From assembly GCA_036897485.1 (NCBI GenBank), contig JAYMTF010002001.1, positions 1 to 20,147 of the forward strand: 20,147 bases of DNA, written 5' to 3'. A model generated the notes under the pieces. That model worked only from the letters and a program-made list of their open reading frames with translations, was not told where the DNA came from and ran no database searches. A program made the position numbers and the translations under genes. This DNA comes from Pelargonium nanum. Its lineage: Eukaryota > Streptophyta > Magnoliopsida > Geraniales > Geraniaceae. The first letter of the stretch is position 1. Every line of letters starts with the position of its first letter. This document shows positions 8,601-17,949 of this stretch, in pieces.

Positions 8601-10214
8601 AGAGAACCGTTATTTGACTGTTAAGTTGCCAAATATATTACTGTCTCGAAATGAGTGTCCATTTTTCTATTTTTGTAATAATTTAGGGTAAGTTAATGAT
8701 GGTTAAACGTTTCCCCTTATACTCCTATGTGCTCTTGTTGTAACAAACTCAAGGGGTTTGAACTAATTTATCTATAAGAGATATGGTTAGTAATTCATGC
8801 TTAACTAAAGGAATCCGGACACTCTTTTTGGGACAGGGATTATTATTTACTAACAATGTGAAGTATTGGCTCTAGGTAGGTTTTGATATAGCAAGTCTAT
8901 TATTATTGCCTTCCCTTATTAGACACATTACACATATTCTGTTTATAGGTTTGACATATTTAGTTAACCAACATACCATTTCTACTAGGAACAACAATGA
9001 CTAAATATATGACGGGAAGATGATAAATAGCAGTTCAAGATGGTTCATATCTAACAGGGCGCCTTGTATTGACGAGACATTTGGTTTTAAGAGTTGTTGA
9101 GAAGATGAGGGCAGGGAAAAATGTGAATGGAGACCTAGAAAAGACATGATTGCCTAGAGCATTTTGTGGATAGAATGTAAAGTGATCATGTTACAATACC
9201 CATCTACTTTGGGGTTAAGACTTTATTTGATTCGGTCTAGAAAAAATGGGTGCCATGAAGGGGTTGCATCTGTTGTAATTACCTTCAGAATTTTGATTCT
9301 TTACACAATCTTGCTATTTTGGCAATGTTTATATACCTATATGTGGTTTATTACTTATTGCATTTAGTTGGGTAACAATTAACATCATGCTTTACTTTTT
9401 CAATCAGGGAAATATGAGCCCTCTTTCTTCTACTGGAATTCTTGGATCCAATGTTGCTTACAGCTCTAGGAACCAAGGCGATTTCAACTCTACTGGGCAG
9501 ATGCACATGTTATTGGCATCTGATTCAAATCTCCCTGAAAGACCTGATCAACCAGAATGTCGTTATTTCATGAACAATGGAACCTGCAAATATGGATCTG
9601 ATTGTAAGTACCATCACCCAAAGGAAAGGATTGCACAACTATCAACTAATGCTTTAGGCCCACTGGGACTTCCATTGAGACCTGTAAGTTGATCATCATT
9701 ATTATTGTTGTTAGTTATTATATTTAATGAGTTATGGAATGCAACTTGGTTTGCATTGTGCTGGCCTTGGAGTTAATTGGCAATATTGCGAGTGCTGTTG
9801 CAATGATTTTTGCTATTTATTTTATAGTGGATTGATGATTGTTCCGTGTTCTTGTGCATGCAGGGGCAAGCTGTATGTTCGAACTACAGTTTGTATGGAC
9901 TCTGCAAGTATGGTCCAACATGCAAATTTGATCATCCATTTTCTAGTTATCCGTATAACTACAGCTTGGGCATGCCTGCTCTGTCAATGATTGATACTTC
10001 TCTAATGGCTTACCAGAGAAACTCGTCATTTGTCCACTCTTCAGAAACGTCACCGTCTAAACCATCAAAAGCTACTGATTGGATCCAGAAACCTGATGTT
10101 GTGATCAGGGATCACAGTTCTGAGAAAAAGAGTTCAGAAGATCCACCAGAGCAGGATAATTCTCCTCCGCACTCCAGGCCAAGTTCGGACCCTCCTCCAG
10201 ATCAATCCGATTGA
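5659..10214 (+). CDS. CCCH zinc-finger protein with five fingers, plant ZFN type (447 aa)
   Basis: The coding exons are 5659-5734, 6127-6296, 6453-6506, 7457-7573, 7654-7953, 9408-9683 and 9864-10214; all introns are GT-AG and the frame is open to TGA. Five C-x8-C-x5-C-x3-H fingers are complete: C57/C66/C72/H76, C99/C108/C114/H118, C144/C153/C159/H163, C290/C299/C305/H309 and C336/C345/C351/H355. The 3+2 arrangement, with a linker of about 125 residues rich in Pro, Ser and Gly, is that of the plant ZFN/HUA1 family, whose members bind RNA or DNA and have been linked to mRNA handling. Each finger group is preceded by PxRPGEPDC-like words, also typical. The N-terminus contains an IEEALLRLK helix, which I associate with the C3H3/C3H67-like members, and the C-terminal tail is Ser/Pro/Asp-rich. 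Length fits the family (about 400-520). The start is the first ATG in frame with exon 2. The exact orthologue and target are not decided. Confidence 0.93.
6507..7456. other. Intron 3 of the CCCH gene
   Basis: This 950-base intron splits finger 2 just after its first cysteine (C99-G100, then F101). It is T-rich as expected for a plant intron. I see no element or RNA gene in it. Confidence 0.7.
7954..9407. other. Intron 5 of the CCCH gene
   Basis: This 1454-base intron is the longest in the gene and lies in the linker between fingers 3 and 4. Parts near 8450-8600 and 9000-9250 are richer in purines and G than the rest and may be decayed repeats, but I cannot name a family. The open frame at 9164-9367 is not supported. 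Confidence 0.6.
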
Positions 10215-11291
10215 AGTCAGTCACTCGTTCCTTCATTTTCGCCACCCTCAACTTTTGTTACTTGGTAAATTACAAGGAGATTTTTCTCCTCTCCCCACTT
10301 TTCACCTGTGGCTTGGTGGAGTCTGATAGGTCACAAATATCAAGATGGTTATTAATGGCTGGGGTGATTGGTAGGAATTTTTTTGTGCTGAATAAAATGC
10401 AGGTAAAAAAAAAGTTTGTAAAAGCTTTTTGGTTTTGTTTTTTCTTCTTCTCGGACGATACAGTTGTTGATAGGTGCTTGTTAGAATGCTAAATTTGATT
10501 GTTAGAGTGTTGAAGGCATTATCTGTGAGCCTTTGACATCACTTTCAAATCAGTCTTGAGAAAATACATGCATGGCATGGCTCAGATATATATTGGCTGG
10601 CTTTCTTGGAATTTAGACATCAAATATATGAACTGAGCGAGATTTGCTAGAAAAGTGTTCAGTGTTTGTTCAACATGGTTATCACTTTTTTGTGGTTGCA
10701 TATGGTGGTCTCAATATATTATGCAATTTTTTCTCATCAGACAAATGGATCAAGCCAATTATGAAAATTGAATCAAATTTAAATTTATTTTCATAATTGT
10801 TAGTTTTATTTTTAATAAATATTTATTAAACTTTCAAATAAAAAAATATTTATTAACATGCGCAACAAAGGAGGTTATTTGCGATTGAAAAAGAATAACT
10901 AGTTGAGAGCCAATGAAAATTACTCGGTTTCAAGGGGCGTTTACTGTTTAGGCATGATACCACTTTTAATTTTTTTTATTATAATTAATATCACTTTTAA
11001 TAAAGAAAGGTTTATAAGAAAATAAAATAAAATTCGAACCATTCAGATTATTTTTTCCTCCGCAAAAAGATGGAGTGGACGGTTCTAAATGATTGACAAG
11101 GTTAACCTATTTTCCAAGTAATTCAAATCTTAATCAGATGGTTTAAGTCATAGTGATGCAAAAAGTTTCAACTTTTAACTTCCTCCTGGAGAATTCTAGG
11201 AGAATTCTCTGTTTGGTTTCCGAGAATCTATTGATCGGAGTAAGAAAATCGGAGGACTCAGGTTGACCCAACTCATCTGGGTGCGACTAAG
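10215..11291. other. 3' region of the CCCH gene and upstream region of the next gene
   Basis: The first 300-500 bases are probably 3' UTR (an AATAAA lies in CTGAATAAAATG near 10391). From about 10780 to 11010 the sequence is very AT-rich, with an 18-base palindrome TTAATAAATATTTATTAA near 10813. Near 11187-11208 the word GGAGAATTCT occurs twice in tandem, shortly upstream of the next gene. No coding sequence is seen. Confidence 0.5.
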
Positions 11292-13858
11292 ATGCAGCGT
11301 TTCAGAAGACAAGGGAACACGATTCTGCGCTCAGTTGCAGTGCCCAATCTGAAGAGGAAAGCTCTGAATTCATGGGCTGCTGCTCAGGACACCTATTTCT
11401 CTACCAAGGTACATTGCGTTTTTAACAAATGGGTATCTTTCATTTTCCATGAAGTTTGTGTTTTTGTAGGGTTTTAGAGGGTTTATCGTTTCTTAGCTGT
11501 TTTTTTACGTTTAATGTTGTTGATAATTTTAGGATATATTTGAAAGGCATAGGGTGGTATTCACAATTGGAACTTCTGTTGCATCACTTGCTACAGCATG
11601 GGCTGGTGAGTTTGTGTACTGAGTTTTCAGGGAAAAAATGGAAGTATTTGTTTTACTTTACTGTTTTATACTACTAGCATACATTTAATCAGCCATAACA
11701 ATCATGTCCAGGTTATACTATTCGGCACCTTCATGAAACAAGAGTTGATCGACGGCTTGAATCAATTGAGAAAGTTGTGAGTATTTTTGCTATTATCCCA
11801 CAGTTATTGTTGCCCTTTCTTTTTACTAACTATTTCTCTTATACTATATTAATGTTTTTATACATTCTTCTAATTAAAGGTCTTGTCATTCCGGGGCTGC
11901 AATGATGGTGTAGAAGAATAGGTTTTCGTGAAATGGAATAACTGAAGGGGCAATTAGGTTCCTCCAGCTCCTATTTTCTACCAAAAGTTGGATTAAACTA
12001 ACAGTTTCCCTACTAATATTCATATATGTTGAGCTATATGATTTACTTTAAGTGTCAATAGTTGTGATTACGAAGTCGGAAATCGTGTTTTGTCGCACAT
12101 ATGAGCATGAGCTCTTTCATTGATTTGAGATGTTATAAGCATGCATTTCCGATTAATGTTGCCATTTTATACTTCCATCTAATAAAAATGCAATGTTTTT
12201 CTGACTACTTTTGGCTTGTAAATTCAGGTTTCTCGCTAAGTGGGTTGGTCGTAGCAGCAAACTTTCTATGGTGTTTTTTTTGGTCACATCTGATTTACTG
12301 ATTGTTGGGTTCTTGTAGATAAAAAACAAACATGATTTTGAAGAGGGAGAATTCAGGAAGATTGTTGATTCAGGAACCAACAATACTGCTGCTTGTTTTG
12401 CGACCGCTGGAACCACTTTAATTATTGGGTTCGTTCCTAAGATTCCGATTCTCGTTGATACAATATTTGTTTCCCTTCAGCATATTGATTCTCAAGCTGT
12501 ACAGAAAATAAAATGCTCTTAACAATATAAAAGAATTATTTGTGGCCAAATTAATCTTGTATGTGTAACATAAGAAGGTTGTGGGAGGTTTATGTGTCTG
12601 GTGTAGGACAAGAAGAATTAAGAATAAAGGGAAGAAACTATAGAAAGAAAGGGGAGAAATCTTGAGAAAGAGACATGAGTAGTGTACAAAGATCAACAAG
12701 TCGGTGAGGGAAAGTTATGGATAGTTTGAGTGTAAGAAAACTGGCAGTTGGTTATATCAAGTCCCAGAGACTCTTATTTACTCCTTAGACAATGCAACAA
12801 CTCCCCCAAGTTATGATTAACTACCACTGTTGGTCCATCTTTTTGGATATGAGACAGGGACGGAAATATCACTCTAGTTCCTGTATGTCTTCCAGAAGTA
12901 GCTCATGAGCTTGACATCCCTATCTAGCACCACGATTCTAGGCAAACCGCATAGTTTGGCTTCTTGAAGAAAACCATGAGAAAAAGGATCTTATGTGGAA
13001 TTTTAAGGGAAAGATGATATGGTAGAGAGAGATAAACGGAGTGAAGATAGTGAACACAAGAAAATAACGAAGTTGGCCAAAAGGCCTACATCCACACCTC
13101 AATTGCCCAAGGGCTAGATTTGAATTCACCAACGTGATGTGTTTAGTACAATGAAGCCACATTTATAATTGGTACATGGGATACACAAGAATCACTCCTC
13201 AATCTCATAATTGCTCTATCAAATTTCATGATTTACTACTCAATTAGATTCCATGATTTACTACATAATCAAATTATTTAGCATGGGATATCCTGCATCA
13301 GTGATACTTAGTGGACTTTACTGGGTGGCTACTGGGTGGCCTGCGAGATATGAATCTTGCATTGTTGGAGTTTTCCTGTCTATGCAACTCACCAAAGTCG
13401 AGCTCTTTTAACACCGAGAGAGAATGATTGGGACTGTCTGATTAGGGTTTCCATATTATTAAGCATTAAGCAATCTGCAGTACTGATTACCTTGTGTTAA
13501 TTGTTTGTTTGATATTTGTTGGTGGTTTCATTGTTGTACTTCTTGTGCTTGAAATGGAAAGGAAAAAATGCAATGTTTGAGATAGTTGCATTAGTTTCTC
13601 ATGTTCCTACTCCTTGTGCTGGGTTGCAGTTATGCCTTGGGTTGGCGAGGTGGAAAATGGTATGCCAATAGAAAGTTCAGGAGGGAACAAATGAAATTGC
13701 TGGGTCAGCTAAAACCTAAAAAGTGGCAACTGCTGGCGGGGATAAAACCCAAGGGATGGCAAATCCGGTTGCCTGGAAGACTACTAGTAAGGCCTAAACT
13801 GCCAGAAAGTGTTGCTGAAACACCTGAGAAGACATGCAAGAATGCTCCATCTACATAA
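11292..13858 (+). CDS. Uncharacterised small protein with two likely membrane segments (197 aa)
   Basis: The coding exons are 11292-11408, 11533-11605, 11712-11776, 12319-12428 and 13630-13858; all junctions are GT-AG and join in frame to TAA. I do not recognise a named family, though the look is that of a conserved plant protein. Residues 1-39 are rich in Arg/Lys, Ser and Ala and nearly lack acids, so they could be an organelle presequence, perhaps mitochondrial. About residues 47-66 (VVFTIGTSVASLATAWAGY) form a first hydrophobic segment, followed by a charged stretch with RVDRRLESIEKV. A second one (AACFATAGTTLIIGYALGW, about residues 106-126) precedes the basic motif RGGKWYANRKFRREQ. The C-terminus holds a short internal repeat, LKPKKWQL then IKPKGWQI, and ends in a polar tail. 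Exon structure and clean frame argue for a real gene; function and location in the cell are open. Confidence 0.8.
11777..12318. other. Intron 3 of the small membrane-protein gene
   Basis: This 542-base, T-rich intron shows no recognisable element. Open frames inside it (12101-12301 plus, 12153-12416 minus) are not supported. Confidence 0.6.
12429..13629. other. Intron 4 of the small membrane-protein gene
   Basis: This 1201-base intron lies between the codons for Gly and Tyr in the second hydrophobic segment, and is enlarged by the retrotransposon fossil. Apart from that fossil I see no RNA gene or regulatory element in it. Confidence 0.7.
12720..12975 (-). mobile_element. Ty3/gypsy LTR-retrotransposon fossil, integrase part of pol
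   Basis: On the minus strand, inside intron 4 of the small membrane-protein gene, the translated sequence matches the integrase core of plant Ty3/gypsy pol. Successive pieces recall the CGLPR...DRDVK region, the SYFWKT stretch and the DGxTxVVN region. Only this part of an element can be named; no LTRs, primer-binding site or other pol domains were found nearby. It is broken in several places and looks old. Its outer limits are uncertain and related sequence may extend to about 13160. Confidence 0.7.
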
Positions 13859-14936
13859 ATCTGGAGGGACTGATTAGATCAAAGCAAATGCTGTATTTTT
13901 GGCTGATAGCAACCCATATAAAAAGAGATCATTACACCAATTTTGTACCAATTTCAGGTGTTTTTACATAGTGTCATTCAAATGATTTGGAAGGCATCTT
14001 TGTACTGGCATACATGGAAAGCAATATAATTAATTTTTCAACTTCTTTATACTCTTTCTTGTGTCTTTGTTGTTACGAGCAATATTTCCCCCCTCATTTG
14101 TGTTTGTCTTTCTTTTTATAATTATATTTTTGTTTCTTGACTAGTAAGGGAAATATTATACATCTATTTAAAATTGGTTGTTTGCACAAATCATTTAAAT
14201 TTGTCCTTCAGCTTATTTTAACAATCTTGGAAGCCTAGCATTAATTTTCTACTCTGATATGAGTGGAATGATTAATGTAGATGAAAGTTTCTATGCCAGC
14301 AGAAAGGTATCACAGTTCATTATCTACTGTGAGTATCTGAGAGAAGTTGGCAAACATATTTGGTGTCAACAGTATGTACATATTTGTTTGATGGAGACCA
14401 TAATTCATGTTTATCTACATTGTCATGGGCTGGAAGAATGTATAATAAAGACTACTATATTGAAGTTTTATTACTTGGGGATATTTGAAGTACTAACTTT
14501 GTGATATATGGTAGTTTGGATTTCAGTTTTTGGATCTTCTGTTGGAGTTACACCATCTGTTCCTTCTGATGGGACAAAAGCAACTGTTAAAAAATGTCAT
14601 TTTCTCCAATGCTCATATTGTCATGAATATTTGATTACATTAGCCTGATCATATTCTACTTTGGAAGGCCACCTAGGAACGTCTTGTTATAATATGGAAT
14701 CATTGTAGCAGCGACCAAACCTAATATTTATTTTGCTGATTTTTGTTTATAATAGGGAATATGGGCCCCACTAGATGCTTAGTTTAAACTTTAAACCATA
14801 ACATTAGGCTAATCTAATGACAGAAGAGTTGTGACAGCTTTTCTTGTGATATACTTGGTTCTGTTTCTATCTTAGTTTTCCAATACTATAGAAGGCAACA
14901 TAACACTGATGGTCGTGGCAGCAGGGTTAACACAAT
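13859..14936. other. Intergenic region upstream of lipase A
   Basis: It begins with the 3' UTR of the small membrane-protein gene (probably ending near 14030-14060) and ends with the promoter and 5' leader of lipase A. I see no convincing TATA box at a good distance from the start. The open frame 14259-14504 has no family resemblance and is not supported. Confidence 0.45.
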
Positions 14937-17138
14937 ATGAAGATGGCCAACAGCTCAACGATTCCAATTATCTTAGTGATTGTATTTTTCTTTGGGTCAG
15001 TTGTCGGAACTAAAACAAAGTTGTATTCTGTCAGAAAGAATGGCATGTTTGCATTGACCTCATTAGCTGGTGATGATGGTATTTGTAGTTCAATGGTGTT
15101 GACACAAAACTATTCTTGTGAAGAGCATAAGGTAAATTGCCTGCAATGGATGTTTTTGGGATTCATAGCTACTACTGATTTGATGCTTGAACGAAATTTG
15201 TTGGGTTTCAGGTAACTACACAAGATGGATATATTGTTAGTGTACAGAGAATTCCAGTGGGTATATCAGGTGCGACTTCAGGAACCAGGCCACCAGTTCT
15301 GTTGCAGCATGGGCTTGTTATGGTTGGTAACACTTCTCCCTAATTTACTATTCAAGTTGATAAAGTAATGACATTGTGATATAAACATTTCATGTCATGA
15401 TGGCAGGATGGGGTAACATGGTTGCTATTACCTCCAGACCAGTCTTTGGCTTTCCTACTGGCCGATAATGGATTTGATGTTTGGATTGCCAACACGCGTG
15501 GAACTCAATACAGCCTTGGCCACACATCCCTCAGTCCTGATGATGATGTGATTTTTGTTCCCATAACTTGTTCTCCTTTTCTTTACTTGTTTTTACTTTT
15601 TATCCCTTCTTACTGTTTTGGTGTGTGTTTCAGGCTTACTGGGAGTGGACATGGGATGAACTGGTAACATATGAGCTTCCCGCGCTATTTCAGTATGTAC
15701 ATGATCAAACGGGACAGAACCTGCACTACGTTGGACATTCCCTGGTGAGTTTTTGCTTCTGCATCATATAAATTTGTAACTTATCGATCATGTTGCTAAT
15801 AATTTAGTAAATTTATTAACAGGGTACTCTGATTGCTCTGGCTGCCTTTTCCGAACATCAGCTGTTGAATTTGTTGAGTTCAGCTGCTTTACTTAGCCCA
15901 ATTGCTCATCTCGGCCTGGTTACGTCCCCACTTGGAAGAGCTGCTTCAGACAACCATTTGGCTGAGGTAAAGAGCTAAAATTTTGTTTCTTGACTTGAGT
16001 TAAACAGCTTGGACTGCTTCCTTTTGTTCATATTGCTTGTCGGACAATCCAAACCAACATCTGAATATCTGATGACCTATATATTCTTCTTTTTCACAGA
16101 GGATATACCAGATGGGTTTTTACGAATTTGATCCGAGAGGGTAAGAAAGCTACGTTGTTCCCAACTTCCATTATACTACAATTCCTTAACATCATAAACT
16201 GACATATAGATTAAATTCCAAACCAAAAAGTTTTCAAGAACTGGATATATTTTGATTTTATATTGGAAAAAGGTGTTCTACATTTGATGTAAAATCTGAG
16301 GGAAACTCATATGATCCTAACAATTGAAATCATCAATACTCTTCATCTTCATTTATTAAACAGGGCGGCTGGATCCTCATTTCTTAAACTAGTCTGCGCG
16401 AACCCAGGTGTTGACTGCACTCATTTGTTGACCTCTTTCACAGGTAATTTGGTGTTCATATTTGTTAATTAGTACCTTTACAGCTTTACATGGAATGATT
16501 CATTGTTTCCCATTACTAAGTGTAATATGTTATGACTATAGGCCCAAACTGCTGTCTGAACTCTTCCATCGTAGATGTTTTTCTAGATCACGAGCCCCAG
16601 GCAACTTCAGTGAAAAACTTGATCCATGTTGCTCAGAGTAAGCATCTTCAGTTCATCGCTCTCAAACCCAATTGTCAAAGTAGCTGAAATACAAGAACAC
16701 TATGTAAAGTGTAAACTACATCAGGAAAAATAGATCCAACATACCAATATTGTGCCTCAGATATTGTTAAACAAATTGGTGTTTGAATCTTTTGGTTTTC
16801 ACTTGGTAACAGTGATCAGAAGCGGCAACATATCAAAGTACGAATATGGCAATGAGGGTGACAATATGAGACACTATGGTCAGCCCCTTCCACCACTGTA
16901 CGACATGACAAGCATTTCAAACAATGTTCCCCTCTTCCTGGGCTATGGAGGTGCAGATGCTCTTTCAGATGTCAAAGATGTGCAGCTGCTTCTGGGTGAT
17001 CTCAGTGGACATGACACAGATAAGCTTGTGCTTGTCACTCTGTATACAGATAATTATGCACATGCCGATTATGTTATGGCTCAAAATGCTAAGGAAACTG
17101 TATATGATCAACTCATAGATTTCTTCAAGAGTCAATGA
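14937..17138 (+). CDS. Lipase A: secreted acid lipase, triacylglycerol lipase 2 / MPL1-like (414 aa)
   Basis: The coding exons are 14937-15131, 15212-15322, 15407-15547, 15634-15744, 15823-15966, 16100-16140, 16364-16443, 16542-16637 and 16813-17138. The product is an alpha/beta hydrolase of the acid (gastric/lysosomal-type) lipase family, which hydrolyses ester bonds of neutral lipids. A hydrophobic N-terminus (about residues 8-24) is a probable signal peptide. Then come CEEHKVTTQDGYIVSVQRIP, the oxyanion-loop LQHGLV (H98-G99), NTRGTQYS, and the nucleophile motif GHSLG with S185. By comparison with gastric lipase the triad is completed by D355 (GGAD) and H390 (YAHAD). Cysteines of the ANPGVDC and GPNCC motifs are kept. 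The size matches Arabidopsis MPL1 (about 418). An intron splits GHSL|G. ATGs at 14937 and 14943 are in frame; the first is used here. It forms a tandem pair with lipase B. The substrate is not shown by the sequence; aphid-induced expression is known for MPL1 only. Confidence 0.93.
16155..16343 (+). repeat. Intron 6 segment of lipase A duplicated at the right edge
   Basis: Nearly all of intron 6 (16141-16363) is present again at 19975-20147 in the same orientation. The copies differ by about ten substitutions, two single-base gaps and one 16-base gap located where this copy has ACCAAAAAGTTTTCAA. Intron 6 of lipase B (19153-19238) is not similar to either. Confidence 0.9.
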
Positions 17139-17863
17139 TGACTAGTGCATAAACAAACTACAGAATATATAATTCACCTTTGTAACATGTTATAACCACG
17201 CAAACCTCACTGTATACACATCTTTAATTCTTTGGAGTATGAAATTGTAGTCTGGTTTCTGAAGTTGCAACATTTTCATTACAGTTGGCATCACTTGTGA
17301 TTCTGTTTCTAATTCTCTATCAGTGATTTTTCTAGTTGTGTACTCTGTAACTTTTATGCGTGAAAAGCACCAAAAGAGAAATTAGTCTCTCTACTTTACA
17401 ATGAACTAGATTAGTCCTTGTATTATCTAAAACTGAACAAAATGATCCCTACATGGATCTTAGGATTTATTGACTTGACGGCTTGACCTCGTAAAGAACA
17501 ATTGTACTAAACAGATGAACTCTCGTTACATTCTCTGTGGCTACTATTTTGCATACTTTTACAAGGCATGATTCAGTTCTTTGTATAATAGAAACCTTTG
17601 CCTAGTGTTTTGTGCTTGTTTTCTTTCCTAGCATTGTATCAATCATTGTATATAATTATTAGCTTAGACCATCCATGAGAACAAAACCAAACTCTTGGTT
17701 AAATTTCTGTAAATTAAATCAATTTGAGAAGATATAGCAGCTTATGATCAATGGATAGTCAATTCTCTTTCTTCTTTAAATTTCTCATCAAGTCATTTCA
17801 ATATTTGTAACCGACACAGTGTACTGTTTTATTTCCTTTTCAGTTACATTTGACCAACCTTTC
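17139..17863. other. Intergenic region between lipase A and lipase B
   Basis: It holds the 3' UTR of lipase A and the promoter of lipase B. The stretch at about 17380-17470 (AAATTAGTCTCTCTACTTTA, then TTAGTCCTTGTATTATC) resembles the 'gggactaatt' type ends of decayed plant DNA-transposon repeats, but only one side is visible. No coding sequence is seen. Confidence 0.4.
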
Positions 17864-17870
17864 TATATAA
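17864..17870 (+). promoter_or_regulatory. TATA box of lipase B
   Basis: TATATAA lies 80 bases upstream of the chosen start at 17950. A start of transcription about 30 bases downstream (near 17895-17900) would exclude the in-frame ATG at 17875 from the mRNA and leave a leader of about 50 bases. A second word, TATAAATA at 17899-17906, is too close to the start to be preferred. Confidence 0.5.
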
Positions 17871-17949
17871 GGTTATGTCTCAACCATCCATTTTGCAGTA
17901 TAAATATCAATTTCTTTTAATCTCTCCAGCTACTTGTTCAACCTATGAA

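Noticed and set aside
10211-10492. Plus-strand frame after the CCCH stop
   Set aside because: Lies in the 3' UTR, T-rich, no resemblance to a protein.
11187-11208. A heat-shock element upstream of the small gene
   Set aside because: The doubled GGAGAATTCT has GAA and TTC words but not in the nGAAnnTTCn spacing.
14259-14504. 81-codon frame between the small gene and lipase A
   Set aside because: No family resemblance, no splice partner and no promoter evidence.
17875-17949. N-terminal extension of lipase B from the upstream in-frame ATG
   Set aside because: It lies only a few bases after the TATA box, so it is probably not transcribed, and it would bury the signal peptide.
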